Below, piece after piece: positions 21,110 through 29,646 of a stretch of DNA of 64,000 nucleotides. The DNA comes from Gp6-AA40 sp035711805 (GTDB taxonomy: Bacteria; Acidobacteriota; Vicinamibacteria; Vicinamibacterales; UBA2999). Both the position numbers and the translations under genes were made by a program. The stretch is from contig DASTBV010000160.1 of NCBI GenBank assembly GCA_035711805.1, positions 1 through 64,000 on the forward strand, given 5' to 3'. The notes beneath the pieces were generated by a model. The model was not told where the DNA came from. It searched no databases and was given only the letters and a program-made list of their open reading frames with translations. Numbering within the stretch: the first letter of the stretch is position 1; the number at the start of each line of letters is the position of its first letter.

Positions 21110-22645
21110 CTATTCGACGCTCGGCAAAGGAGATTCAGCCGGCCCTGAAATCACGTCGCCGTCCGGCTTGAACCGCGATCCGTGGCACGGACAGTCCCAC
21201 GTCCGCTCGGCGTCGTTCCAGCCGACGATGCAGGCCATGTGGGTGCAGGTGGCCGAACGCAACGTCATGTTGCCCTGGTCATCACGATAGGCGGCGACCT
21301 TCTGCCCGTTGTAGTCGATCACCTTGCCGCTGCCGCGTGTGACGGCGCGGAGCGATCGACCCTCCGCTCCTGCGAAGCGATCGCGGATCAGGTAGTACGC
21401 GTAGTCCTTGTTCTCCTTGATGTACTCCCACGCGCCGCGCAGGATCGCCTTCCGGCCGGGATCGAACAGTTCGGCCCAGGGATTCGGCTGTCCGAGAATC
21501 GCGTCGGTCGTCATGATCGCGGTGAGCGTGCCGAACGTGATCCCGTTTCCGCAGAAGCCGGTTCCGGCGTACTGGTGCGATGCCATCTCGCCGATGTAGG
21601 GAAGGGCGTCCGGAGTTTCGATGACCTGCCCCGACCAGTGATGTGTGATCTCGACCTTCGGCAGCAGCGCCGTGAGCTGTGTTTCGAGCCGTTTGTAGCA
21701 CTCCGACGGATTCGCCGACTGGCCCGTCTTGTGATCCTCTCCGCCAAAGACGACCACGTCGAACTCCGGATGCGGATCGAGACGCAGGTATCGATACGGA
21801 TCCGCCGTATCCCAGAACAGTGCGTCCACCACCGATCCGGCGGGAACGCGCCCGGCCACGACGTAGCTCGTATACAGCGCGAGCTTCGTCTGAAACGCCG
21901 TCGCCGTGACGATGTTCTTCACGCCGACCAGCGGGTTGTGCGTGGCGATGACGATGTCGTCGCAGGTGACGGTGTGGCCGTTCACCGTGACCGAGAGCGG
22001 ATCGGTCGAAAACTCGTCGGCGGCGCTCTGCTCGTAAATCTGAACGCCCATCTGCTGCAGGGCGCCGACGAGGCCGGCGAGATATTTCCGCGGGTGAAAG
22101 CGCGCCTGGTTCTCGAATCGGATTCCTGGCACGGACATCAGCGGAACTTCGTCCACGAACGTCGCATCGAAGCCCATTTCCGCCGCAAGTGCCGCACTCT
22201 TCTTCAGATCCGCGACGTCCTGTTCGGTGACGTTGCCGCGCTGGGCGTGGAGATACCCGTCCACCCATGCGAAGTTGCAGTCGATGGACTGCTCTCGCTG
22301 GATGTCGTCGATCTGAGAGATGGCAGCCAGCCCCGCGTCCCAGACGGCCTGCGCGTGGTCCCGGCCAAACCGATCGACGAGGTCAATCAGCTGCGCATCG
22401 GTGACCATCGTCAGATGCGCGGTCGTGTGGCCGGTGTCGATCTGCGCGCAGCGTTCGCGTTCGACAACGGCCACCGTCTTTCCCGCGTCGGCCAGGAGAT
22501 AGGCCGTCGTCAAACCTGTGAGGCCGCCGCCGACAACGAGCACGTCCACGCGCAGATTACTGCCGAGCTTTGGAAACACCGGGATCGAGGCGGAGTCCGA
22601 CCAATAGGGTGTCGTGCGCGGTCGAGCGGAAGTGTGCAGCGGCAT
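21110..22645 (-). CDS. FAD-dependent oxidoreductase with C-terminal Rieske domain
   Basis: The 511-aa protein starts with MPLHTSARPRTTPYW and an FAD-binding dinucleotide fold (VLVVGGGLTGLTTAYLLADAG). DAO-type oxidoreductase sequence follows, including GFCGNGITFGTL. The last 100 residues are a Rieske [2Fe-2S] domain with CTHMACIVGW and CPCHGSRF as the two Cys/His ligand pairs. This fusion is known as a YhfW-type oxidoreductase; its electron partner and substrate are not defined. The ATG at 22645 is chosen because the open frame upstream runs into the nonamer repeat. No signal peptide is visible, so it is probably cytoplasmic. Confidence 0.92.
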   Translation of the reverse strand: MPLHTSARPRTTPYWSDSASIPVFPKLGSNLRVDVLVVGGGLTGLTTAYLLADAGKTVAVVERERCAQIDTGHTTAHLTMVTDAQLIDLVDRFGRDHAQAVWDAGLAAISQIDDIQREQSIDCNFAWVDGYLHAQRGNVTEQDVADLKKSAALAAEMGFDATFVDEVPLMSVPGIRFENQARFHPRKYLAGLVGALQQMGVQIYEQSAADEFSTDPLSVTVNGHTVTCDDIVIATHNPLVGVKNIVTATAFQTKLALYTSYVVAGRVPAGSVVDALFWDTADPYRYLRLDPHPEFDVVVFGGEDHKTGQSANPSECYKRLETQLTALLPKVEITHHWSGQVIETPDALPYIGEMASHQYAGTGFCGNGITFGTLTAIMTTDAILGQPNPWAELFDPGRKAILRGAWEYIKENKDYAYYLIRDRFAGAEGRSLRAVTRGSGKVIDYNGQKVAAYRDDQGNMTLRSATCTHMACIVGWNDAERTWDCPCHGSRFKPDGDVISGPAESPLPSVE

Positions 22646-22702
22646 AGCGTCCTCTGCCGTAACGAGTAGCAAGGGCGCCGCCACGAATCCGGATGAGGTG
22701 CT

Positions 22703-22823
22703 AACTGGGTTGCCTGGGTAGCTCGGTTGCCTGGGTAGCCTGCGTAGCTCCAGTGACTGACCACCCAGGCTAGGCAACCCAGGCTAGGCAACCCAGGCTA
22801 CCTAGGCAACCCAGGCTACCCAG
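22703..22823. repeat. Inverted nonamer-repeat array, copy 3
   Basis: CCTGGGTWG-type units (about 22708-22748) are followed, after a short spacer (AGTGACTGA), by six to seven inverted units based on CWACCCAGG and CTAGGCAACCCAGG (about 22760-22821). The two halves are complementary over most of their length. The array begins about 55 bp upstream of the FAD-Rieske gene and ends directly at the stop codon of the PhoX-like gene. Confidence 0.85.
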
Positions 22824-24200
22824 TCACAGCGCGCCGGACTGCCAGGGACCAGTGATCGCGACGGTGATCCCGGGTTCGAAGATGTTGGCGAAGAGCCACT
22901 TTCCGTCGGGGCTGTAGCAGGGGCCGGCCCATTCAGAGTGGGTGAAGTCGCCGGTCAGCCCGTTCCGTTCGCCGCGCAGCTTCACGTTGTTCTGCGCGAA
23001 CGTGAAGATCTCGCCGTCCGTCGTCAGGCCGTGCAGGTACTCGTCGCCGCCGCCGTCCTCGCAGAGGACGAGGCCGCCGCGCGGGCTGACGGTCATGTGA
23101 TCCGGCTTGTTCAGCACGTCCTTGCCGGGCGATTCGAACAGCAGCGAAATGTTTTCGGCGGCCGGGTCATACACCCAGATCTGTCCCTGCCCGCGCCCGC
23201 CGTTGGTCGAGACGATATAGATCTTGCGATCCGCGCCCGACCAGCAGCCTTCGAGCCGCTGGAACGTCGCCGCGCCCTGGGTGCGTCCCTGCGCCCAGAC
23301 GTGGTCGGATGGCGCGTGGCGATCCGGATTGTCCGGTTTCGCGATCGGCACCCACTCGACGTCGAACGTCTGGCCGTTCTTGTACGAGTCGCCCAGGTTG
23401 ATTCTGGTTTTCCCCTTCACCTTCATCATGAACAACTGCCCGCCGGCGGCCAGGCGGCCGTTCACGTTCGGGATGAACCGGTAGAAGCCGGACTTGTTGG
23501 TGGCGCCGAAGAATCCAAGGAACGACGCGCCCGCGTCTTCGGTTTCGTAGACGTATCCCGTGACGGGATCGAAGGCCACCGCCTCGTGCGAGAAGCGGCC
23601 CATGTCGCGAATCGGCTGCGGATCGCCGGTTCCGTCCGCCGGCACCTCGAACACATACCCGTGCGGGCGGTCGGTGAACGAGGTTGTCTCCTCGCAGGTC
23701 AGCCACGAGTTCCAGAGCGTGATCCCGCCGGCGCAATTTCGCTCCGTCCCACCGAGGCTGGCGTGCGCGGAGATGAACCGGCCCTCGTTCTGGTCGAACT
23801 CGAGCGTCGTCGTTCCGCCGGCGGATGTCGGGTCATACGCGGCGCCGCTGAACGGCGTTCCGAAATCCTCTTCGTGGTTGCGGACAAGACGCACGCGCCC
23901 GTTGCCGGCGTCGAACGCGCCCATGCCATCGTGCCGGCTCGGGATACGCTGGCCATCGGCCATCACGTCGCCCTTCCAGCCGAAGGTCACATAACGAAAG
24001 CCCTCGGGCAGTTTCAACAGCGGAAGGCCCGTGGCTTCGTCGATCGCGTCAACCAGCCGGCCGTAGCCCACGCTGCGCAGGTTGCGGACGTTTCCGGTCT
24101 GCGCGAACACGTCGGCGCGCGCGAGGAGCGTGTGAAACGGAACGGCCGCCGCCGCCGTGGCGGCCCCTTTGAGAAATGTCCGGCGATCGATTGAAGACAC
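22824..24200 (-). CDS. PhoX/DUF839-type Tat-exported phosphatase-like protein
   Basis: The start is placed at GTG 24200, giving a twin-arginine signal (SSIDRRTFLKGAATAAAA). The 458-aa protein then follows the DUF839/PhoX pattern: LKLPEGFRYVTFGWKGD, RLVRNHEE, CAGGITLWNSWLTCEET, the segment HGYVFEVPADGTG, and late LVLCEDGGGDEYLHGLT with FANIFEPGITVAITGPW. PhoX proteins are Ca/Fe-dependent periplasmic phosphatases, but many DUF839 relatives are uncharacterised, so the activity is inferred. Tat export implies folding in the cytoplasm with cofactor. An ATG at 24314 would add an implausible Arg-rich leader before the Tat motif. Confidence 0.87.
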   Translation of the reverse strand: MSSIDRRTFLKGAATAAAAVPFHTLLARADVFAQTGNVRNLRSVGYGRLVDAIDEATGLPLLKLPEGFRYVTFGWKGDVMADGQRIPSRHDGMGAFDAGNGRVRLVRNHEEDFGTPFSGAAYDPTSAGGTTTLEFDQNEGRFISAHASLGGTERNCAGGITLWNSWLTCEETTSFTDRPHGYVFEVPADGTGDPQPIRDMGRFSHEAVAFDPVTGYVYETEDAGASFLGFFGATNKSGFYRFIPNVNGRLAAGGQLFMMKVKGKTRINLGDSYKNGQTFDVEWVPIAKPDNPDRHAPSDHVWAQGRTQGAATFQRLEGCWSGADRKIYIVSTNGGRGQGQIWVYDPAAENISLLFESPGKDVLNKPDHMTVSPRGGLVLCEDGGGDEYLHGLTTDGEIFTFAQNNVKLRGERNGLTGDFTHSEWAGPCYSPDGKWLFANIFEPGITVAITGPWQSGAL

Positions 24201-24653
24201 AGGTGTTGCGCCTTTCCGAGCTGGGATATAGGGATCAGTTTTCGCTCTGAGCCGCCGGAAAAGCAAGTGAAAGATCCGCGACTGAGCCGTTTCGGGGCAC
24301 GCTAGCCTCCGCACCCTACAAACTAAGACGTAGGACCCGGCGGCGGCGGTGCAGTCGAGCCACCTGCCCGGGGTGCCCAGGTTAATTCCGAGAATCTCAA
24401 TCGTTGACTGGATAGACAGCTCCCCACAAGCTGGCCGAGGATCGTGTAAAGGGTTCGTGCGGTGTCGTCGCGGTCACTGCATGGCTCTTCCCCGGCAGGG
24501 GTCAGTGTGGCTCGATGTGGCCCCTGCCGGGATTCCAAGCCCGGGGACCCATCTCATGCGCGTGCCCCCTGCGCGCATCCTCGCAAAACACTGTGCAACG
24601 GCTTCGAATAAGCTGATCGCGCTCTCCGGGCGGTGCGACAATCTGCCCGAAGT
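24201..24653. other. Intergenic region with an 11-bp inverted repeat
   Basis: About 450 bp lie between divergent genes without a convincing coding frame on either strand. The only clear structure is CCCGGCAGGGG (24491-24501) pairing with CCCCTGCCGGG (24521-24531) around a 19-base loop. No T-run follows. Promoters for both flanking genes must be here, but I cannot place them. Confidence 0.6.
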
Positions 24654-25976
24654 ATGGGTCTGAATCGACGGCGGCGCCGGGTGATGGCGATTGCCATCGC
24701 GGCACTTGGCTGCTGGTCCCTACCGGCCACCGCGCAGAGACCGCCGGCGCCCCCGACCGGCACTCGTATTCAGGACGCGGGTGCACGCGGCGCCCGTGCG
24801 GCAGCGGCGGCGCAGCAATTGAAGCCCTCGGTCTCGCTGGCAGTCAGCCAGAGCGATCTCTACGTCAACGAACTAGTGACGGTCACCGTGAATCCGACGG
24901 ACTTTGTTGCCAGATCGCAGTACGCGTATACGGTCGATTTCGGTAATGGCGAGAAGGTCCGGGTCCCCAACCAGACACCGCAGGTCCAGCGACCCTACAA
25001 AAAAGCGGGTCCGTACACGATTTCCCTCGAGGTGTCGGTACCGTTCGGCGCTGAGGTTTTTCAGCAGAAGCCTGTCGTCCAGAACAGCGTCGGCGTCAAC
25101 GTCCGCACGACGACGTTTTCGGCGGCGCCGCCCGTTGCAGCCGTCGGCGAGCCGATCACGTTTGCCACGCCCGCCCGGCCCGGGGATTCACGCATCCGTT
25201 ACAGGTTCACGTTTGCCGATAACACAGACTCCGGCTGGATACCGGACGTGCAGACATCTCACGCTTACACGAGCCCGGGTGCATACACCACCTCGATGGA
25301 GGTCGGTATCTTCGACGATGGCCAGAACTTCTCGTGGGACAGGTCCGAGCCGATCTCGCTTCAAGTAGCGGAAGTGGCGCTCGACGCGCCCGCGTCGCTC
25401 TCGTCCAACGACGCGCGCACGTTCACCGTGCAGTTTCCCGGCAACGATCCGGCGCTTCGCTATCGCGTGAACTTTGCCGATGGTTCAGCGAGCGAGTGGA
25501 GCGCCAATCCCAGTACCACGCACTCCTACAATGCGGCCGGCACGTACCAGCCATTCGCGGAAATCGGACGTGTGACAAACGCCGGAGTGACGCAGGTGGC
25601 GGCCAGCGCAGTACGCAGTCTGGTGGTGCGCGCGGTGCCTGTTGTTATTCCCGACCCACGCGGCGGTGACCCCGGCCGCGCCGGTGGCGGCGGTGGCGGT
25701 GGCGGCGGCGGTGGTGGTGGTGGTGAATGGGACTGGTTGCCATATGGCGCAATCGCGCTCGTTGCTCTTCTCCTCGGTTACGGCGCGAAACAGGCATTTT
25801 TTGTCCCGCGGCCGACGTTCACTTCCCATCACGGGCAAGCCGACTCGCAGATCGAGAGTGCCGACGGCGGCGTCAACATTGAGCTCGAAGTGCGGCTGCA
25901 CCGGGAAGTCGATGCCGTGCAGACGACGGTGAGTGTTCCCGGCGGGCGGCTGATCGTCGATTCGGAGATCGTATGA
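24654..25976 (+). CDS. Secreted/membrane protein with three PKD-like modules and a Gly-rich hinge
   Basis: The 440-aa protein has an Arg-rich start and signal peptide ending in LPATAQ. It then has three immunoglobulin-like PKD-type modules of about 95 aa, each with a Y/R-x-DFGNG or NFADGS strand and an HAYTSPGAYT-like turn (YTVDFGNGEKV, RFTFADNTDSGW, RVNFADGSASEW). A run of about 14 glycines follows. Next is one membrane segment (YGAIALVALLLGYGA) and a C-terminal 70-aa strand-rich tail that would face the cytoplasm. It overlaps the next gene by four bases. It may couple an outside binding module to a cytoplasmic partner; function is unknown. Confidence 0.8.
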   Translation: MGLNRRRRRVMAIAIAALGCWSLPATAQRPPAPPTGTRIQDAGARGARAAAAAQQLKPSVSLAVSQSDLYVNELVTVTVNPTDFVARSQYAYTVDFGNGEKVRVPNQTPQVQRPYKKAGPYTISLEVSVPFGAEVFQQKPVVQNSVGVNVRTTTFSAAPPVAAVGEPITFATPARPGDSRIRYRFTFADNTDSGWIPDVQTSHAYTSPGAYTTSMEVGIFDDGQNFSWDRSEPISLQVAEVALDAPASLSSNDARTFTVQFPGNDPALRYRVNFADGSASEWSANPSTTHSYNAAGTYQPFAEIGRVTNAGVTQVAASAVRSLVVRAVPVVIPDPRGGDPGRAGGGGGGGGGGGGGGEWDWLPYGAIALVALLLGYGAKQAFFVPRPTFTSHHGQADSQIESADGGVNIELEVRLHREVDAVQTTVSVPGGRLIVDSEIV

Positions 25977-26524
25977 CCACCAACGTACCAACTTTGCGTA
26001 CTCTCTTCGACCTTCCCTCGGAACACGAGCCGGATCGGCTGCCGGACGGATGGAAACCGTTCCGTGAAAAGCTTGGCGAGGAGGTCAAGGGCATCAAGTG
26101 GAAGGCGTCGATGCCCGATCTGACCGTCAAGATTGCGGAATTGCTCGACGTGGAGGTGCCGACGCTGCTCGTGGCAACGTGGAAGAAGGCTAACGAAGTA
26201 AAAAAGAAGCTCGCCGAGTCGCGGGAGAAGCCCGCCGACGAGATTGATGTGGAATTGGCGGAGCACACGATCTCCACCAGTCACAGCCCGTACATCACTG
26301 TGCAGTTCGGGAAGGCGCCGGTGAAGACGCTGAAGTTCACGGTGACCGCCTCGTTCACGCTGAACGCCTTCGTCTTGAAACTGCAGAACGGCGAGGTCCG
26401 CGCGATCCGCAGCGGCAACTGCCAGGCGCAAGGAAAGCTCGAAGGGTTGGGCCTGCTGCTGGCGGAAAAGAAGCTCTCACCGCTCACGTTTCCGGGAACG
26501 ATGCAGATCGCGGCGACGCGATGA
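25973..26524 (+). CDS. Unrecognised cytoplasmic protein in the PKD operon
   Basis: The 183-aa protein has no signal peptide or membrane segment. The first half is helical and Lys/Glu-rich (WKKANEVKKKLAESREKPADE). The second half alternates strands (YITVQFGKAPVKTLKFTVTASFTL) and ends in FPGTMQIAATR. I do not recognise the family. Start and stop overlap both neighbours by four bases (ATGA each), so it is tightly coupled to the PKD-like membrane protein. It could interact with that protein's cytoplasmic tail; this is inference from operon structure only. Confidence 0.7.
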   Translation: MTTNVPTLRTLFDLPSEHEPDRLPDGWKPFREKLGEEVKGIKWKASMPDLTVKIAELLDVEVPTLLVATWKKANEVKKKLAESREKPADEIDVELAEHTISTSHSPYITVQFGKAPVKTLKFTVTASFTLNAFVLKLQNGEVRAIRSGNCQAQGKLEGLGLLLAEKKLSPLTFPGTMQIAATR

Positions 26525-26934
26525 AACTCACCACCTTCCTGAATTTTGGCGGCAACTGCGAACAGGCGCTGCGATTTTACGAACAGCACCTCGGCGGAAC
26601 GATCATCATGATGATGCGTCGGGCGGAGCAGCCCGATCAGCCGGTCACGTGGCCGGGCTGGGAGAGCTCGATCCAGTACGCCATCATGGATGTCGGCGGC
26701 ACGCAGCTGATGGTGTCCGACGTTCCGCCCGATCGTTTTCAGCCGATGCGCAGCGCGTACTTGACGCTGACGGTTGACGGCGCCGCCGAAGCCGAGCGCA
26801 TTTGGGGGCTGCTCACGGACGGCGGCCAGGTCTTGATGCGCATGGAGGAAACGTTCTTCGCCACGCGGTTTGGCCAACTCAGAGACCGATTTGGAACGTT
26901 GTGGATGGTCCTCGCCTTGAAGCCGCAGACGTAG
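26521..26934 (+). CDS. VOC/PhnB-like (glyoxalase-fold) protein
   Basis: The 137-aa protein matches PhnB/3-demethylubiquinone-type members of the vicinal oxygen chelate superfamily: FLNFGGNCEQALRFYEQHLGG at the start, IMDVGGTQLMVSDVPP in the middle, LTLTVDGAAEAERIWGLLTDGG, and a terminal FGQLRDRFGTLWMV. The family includes metal-dependent lyases and resistance proteins, and the substrate cannot be assigned. It overlaps the preceding unknown gene by four bases, though VOC genes are often unrelated passengers in operons. It converges on the amine-oxidase-like gene with a 12-bp gap. Confidence 0.88.
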   Translation: MKLTTFLNFGGNCEQALRFYEQHLGGTIIMMMRRAEQPDQPVTWPGWESSIQYAIMDVGGTQLMVSDVPPDRFQPMRSAYLTLTVDGAAEAERIWGLLTDGGQVLMRMEETFFATRFGQLRDRFGTLWMVLALKPQT

Positions 26935-26946
26935 CATCTAGGCTCG

Positions 26947-28458
26947 TTAGACTCTGCTCACCCGCGCATGGAGAGCCATCGCCGTCGTGCGCGCTGACTC
27001 GAATGCGCCCTGCATGAATGAGCTCAGGTCGGTCATATAGTCGCCGGCGAAGTAGATACGGCCATCTGGCTGCTGGAGCGCGGCCAGCGACTTCAGCGCC
27101 GCCGGCGTTTCCTGGCGCCAGGAGCCGCGACTCCATGGCACACGCGGCCACGACACGGAGAAGGCGGTCTCGAACTCCGTGGCGTACTGGGGATGGATGC
27201 GGGTGCCGTACTCGAGCGCCAGACGCTGACGTTCGGCGGGCGGCCGCTCCCGCATCTGCCGGTTGAAGTCGAGGAAGAATCCGACCAGCACGCCTTTCGC
27301 CGTGTGGAAGCCGTGCGACGGATACAGGATCTGCCCGATCTCCTGATCCGTCCACGTTCGGCCGCCGTAGATGTGGTCGTCTGTTTCCCAGAAGCGGCGC
27401 TTGAACTGCAGGCCGATTCTGCCGGCGCCGTCGTAGACCGACGCGGCGACTGCTGACTGGACCGGCTGCGACAGATCCTTCTGTAGCCCGCTCAATACCG
27501 GCAGTGGAATCGTGCTGACCAGATAGTCCGCGTCCACGCGCCTGGGCCGCCCATCGGCATCGGCATAGATCGCCCACACGCCGCGTTCGCCCTGCCTGAT
27601 TTCGCGAACGGCCGCTCGATACGTGATCCGGCTTCCCACTCGGGCCGCCAGGCCGGCTGGAAGCCGATCCATCCCTCCGGCCACTTGCAACATCGGCGCT
27701 TGCGAGTCCCAGTCGATCCCCAGGTAGAAGTCAATGTTCGCGCCGAGCAGATCGCGCAGTGGCAGCGGCTCGGTGCGGGACGAATATCCCTGCCGCCGCG
27801 GCGAGCCCCGGTACGTCCGCTGCTGGTCGAGTGAACCCAGCCGGCGGAGATACGCAAGCAGTTTCTCGCGGTCGTCGTTGGTCAGCGGTTGATCCAGTTG
27901 CTGCTGCGAGAGCGCCTTGCTCAAAAGCTCGGCGGTGTAGCCGTCGAAGTCCGCACGTGCTTCGCGCATGCGAATCCGGCGCCCGCTCAGGGTGGCCGAT
28001 CGGGTCTGATACAGATACGCGCTGTCCGAGTCGGCGACGAAGACTTCGACCGGCACCTGCAGCTCCCGGCAGTACCCGAGCGTCGTCTGGTGATGGTGCG
28101 GGATGCGCATCGGGCCTGCGTTGAAGTAGAGGCCCTCGTCGAACGCTGCCGTCTGTGTCGAGCCTTCTTCCTCGCTTACCGTGCCGCGCCGGACGGTGAA
28201 GCAGCGGCCGCCCGGCCGCGCGCGTCCCTCGAGCACCCGGCAGTCGTAGCCAACTTTGCCCAGCTCATAAGCGACGGTCAGACCCGCGATTCCGGCGCCA
28301 AGGATGAGAACGCGAGTGCCCGACACGCGGCCCTGCAGTCCGAACGGCGCCTGGGTTGCCTGCGCGAGCAGGCCAAGCCCGGTCATCGCTTCGTAGACGA
28401 GCGAGGCGCCGCCGGCGGCGGCTACGCGGGTCAAGAAACGTCGTCGCGTGATAGACAT
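26947..28458 (-). CDS. Tat-exported flavin amine oxidase-like protein
   Basis: The ATG at 28458 (GGAGG four bases upstream) gives MSITRRRFLTRVAAAGGAS, a twin-arginine signal. The FAD-binding fold is clear in VLILGAGIAGLTVAYELGKVG, and the family signature GRARPGGRC follows. The C-terminus has YFAGDYMTDLSSFMQGAFESARTTA, the second FAD contact of flavin monoamine oxidases. The protein (503 aa) probably oxidises an amine or amino acid in the periplasm; the substrate is unknown. It is convergent with the VOC gene and divergent from the TIGR03435-type gene. Confidence 0.92.
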   Translation of the reverse strand: MSITRRRFLTRVAAAGGASLVYEAMTGLGLLAQATQAPFGLQGRVSGTRVLILGAGIAGLTVAYELGKVGYDCRVLEGRARPGGRCFTVRRGTVSEEEGSTQTAAFDEGLYFNAGPMRIPHHHQTTLGYCRELQVPVEVFVADSDSAYLYQTRSATLSGRRIRMREARADFDGYTAELLSKALSQQQLDQPLTNDDREKLLAYLRRLGSLDQQRTYRGSPRRQGYSSRTEPLPLRDLLGANIDFYLGIDWDSQAPMLQVAGGMDRLPAGLAARVGSRITYRAAVREIRQGERGVWAIYADADGRPRRVDADYLVSTIPLPVLSGLQKDLSQPVQSAVAASVYDGAGRIGLQFKRRFWETDDHIYGGRTWTDQEIGQILYPSHGFHTAKGVLVGFFLDFNRQMRERPPAERQRLALEYGTRIHPQYATEFETAFSVSWPRVPWSRGSWRQETPAALKSLAALQQPDGRIYFAGDYMTDLSSFMQGAFESARTTAMALHARVSRV

Positions 28459-28550
28459 CGGTCCTCCGGCACGGCCGCCAGGGTCACAAAGAATTGGCCA
28501 AGCCTTCGTGTCCTTGGTAGCGCACGAAACAGTAGATGATAGACGCACGC

Positions 28551-29363
28551 ATGAAGGCGACAGTCGGAGCCCTGCTCGTCGTTGTCTCTGTGGCCGCGGC
28601 GCAATCCCCCCAGTTTGACGTTGCATCCATCAAAAAGAATCCGCTTGGCGGCGCGCGCGTGGGCGTCGAGACGCCGCCCGGCCGCTTCCAGGCCACCAAC
28701 ACGCCGCTGCGGTTCCTAATCCGCTGGTCTTACCGGATCGCCGAGCCGCGAATCATCGGCGGGCCGGGATGGATCGGCGTTGACCGGTTTGACGTCTCGG
28801 CAACGGCTTCGGTTGAGGGCTGGTCGGGCGAACGCACGCGCCAGATGGTTCGCGCGCTCCTCGCGGATCGGTTCGGGCTGGCCGCGCATATGGAAACGCG
28901 CGAGATGCCGATCTTCGTGTTGACCGTGGCGAAACCCGGTGCGTCCGGCCCGCGCCTGCAGCCGGCCGCGTTCGACTGCTCGGCGCCGGACGCGCCGTCG
29001 CGCATGATCGCCGGAAGGGTCCAGTGCGGGTTGCTCGTCAGCCAGAACGGCGGAAGCGCCAGCCTGCGCGGAGGCGGCACGACGATGGCGGATTTTGCGC
29101 GGACGTTGGGCGAGTACGTCGATCGGCCGCTCGTGGACCGGACGGGTTTGACCGCGCGCTACGACCTCGATCTGCAGTTCACCGCCGATCGCAGCGCGCT
29201 CGTCGGGGCACGACCGCCTGGCGGACTGGACGCGACAACCGACAGCGACATCCCGCCGCTCCCGACCGCACTGCGCGAGCAGCTCGGATTGCGCCTCGAT
29301 TCAGAACGTGGGCCGGTGGAAGTGCTCGTGATCGACCGCGTCTCACAGCCGGCGGAGAACTGA
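28551..29363 (+). CDS. TIGR03435-family secreted protein
   Basis: The protein (270 aa from ATG 28551, or 275 aa from ATG 28536) has a signal peptide (MKATVGALLVVVSVAAA). It then shows the family signature FDVASIKKNPLGG, RWSYRIAEPRIIGGPGW, and LLADRFGLAAHMETREMPIFVLTVAK. It ends with RPLVDRTGLTARYDLDLQF and VEVLVIDRV. TIGR03435 is expanded in soil Acidobacteriota and its function is not known. The final codon matters: the stop TGA at 29361-29363 is shared with the left junction of the insertion sequence, which regenerates it. The gene is intact despite the insertion. Confidence 0.9.
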   Translation: MKATVGALLVVVSVAAAQSPQFDVASIKKNPLGGARVGVETPPGRFQATNTPLRFLIRWSYRIAEPRIIGGPGWIGVDRFDVSATASVEGWSGERTRQMVRALLADRFGLAAHMETREMPIFVLTVAKPGASGPRLQPAAFDCSAPDAPSRMIAGRVQCGLLVSQNGGSASLRGGGTTMADFARTLGEYVDRPLVDRTGLTARYDLDLQFTADRSALVGARPPGGLDATTDSDIPPLPTALREQLGLRLDSERGPVEVLVIDRVSQPAEN

Positions 29364-29375
29364 TATGGAAAGACC
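29363..29375 (+). repeat. IS inverted repeat, left (transposase 3' side)
   Basis: The 13 bases ATATGGAAAGACC are the exact reverse complement of 30819-30831. The repeat begins at the last base of the upstream stop codon. Confidence 0.88.
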
Positions 29376-29646
29376 TATGTCAAGTAGCTCGTTGGTGTTC
29401 TTTGTTCGATAGCACTCCAAGTGCACGCCCGGCTTATCAAGCCATCCGGGCGTGCACGCTGTTGGACTCCAGTCAGCTGATCGGCCGAGCGGCAACGACG
29501 ATGAATCACTCTGATATTCGCGGGTTGGGTACCGCATGACCGTGGTTCGTCGGGAGCTGCCTCGCTCTGAGGACGCGAGTTATCGACGGAGTCGGGTATC
29601 GCACAGTTCTCTCGAGGGTTCTCCTTTCGACAGTCGGCCGATCAGC
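29376..29646 (-). ncRNA. Candidate bridge/seek RNA in the 3' end of the IS
   Basis: This stretch downstream of the transposase has no convincing gene. In transcript order it contains GAGAACTG (29611-29604), identical to the left target flank at 29355-29362. Next is a small hairpin, stem CTCGC/GCGAG (29561-29565, 29575-29579), whose loop holds CTGAG (29567-29571) as in the right flank. Then comes a CTGATAT segment (29511-29517) as at the left IS junction, and a strong hairpin GTGCACGCCCGG/CCGGGCGTGCAC (29421-29432, 29446-29457). Bridge RNAs of this IS family carry target- and donor-matching loops in such non-coding ends. The role is inferred from these matches and from position. Confidence 0.5.

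Noticed and set aside
24491..24531. Inverted repeat as a tRNA or riboswitch
   Set aside because: It is a single stem with a 19-base loop, no cloverleaf and no known aptamer pattern.
29421..29457. 12-bp hairpin as a simple terminator of the transposase
   Set aside because: There is no T-run, and it lies about 200 bp past the stop, within the structured candidate RNA.
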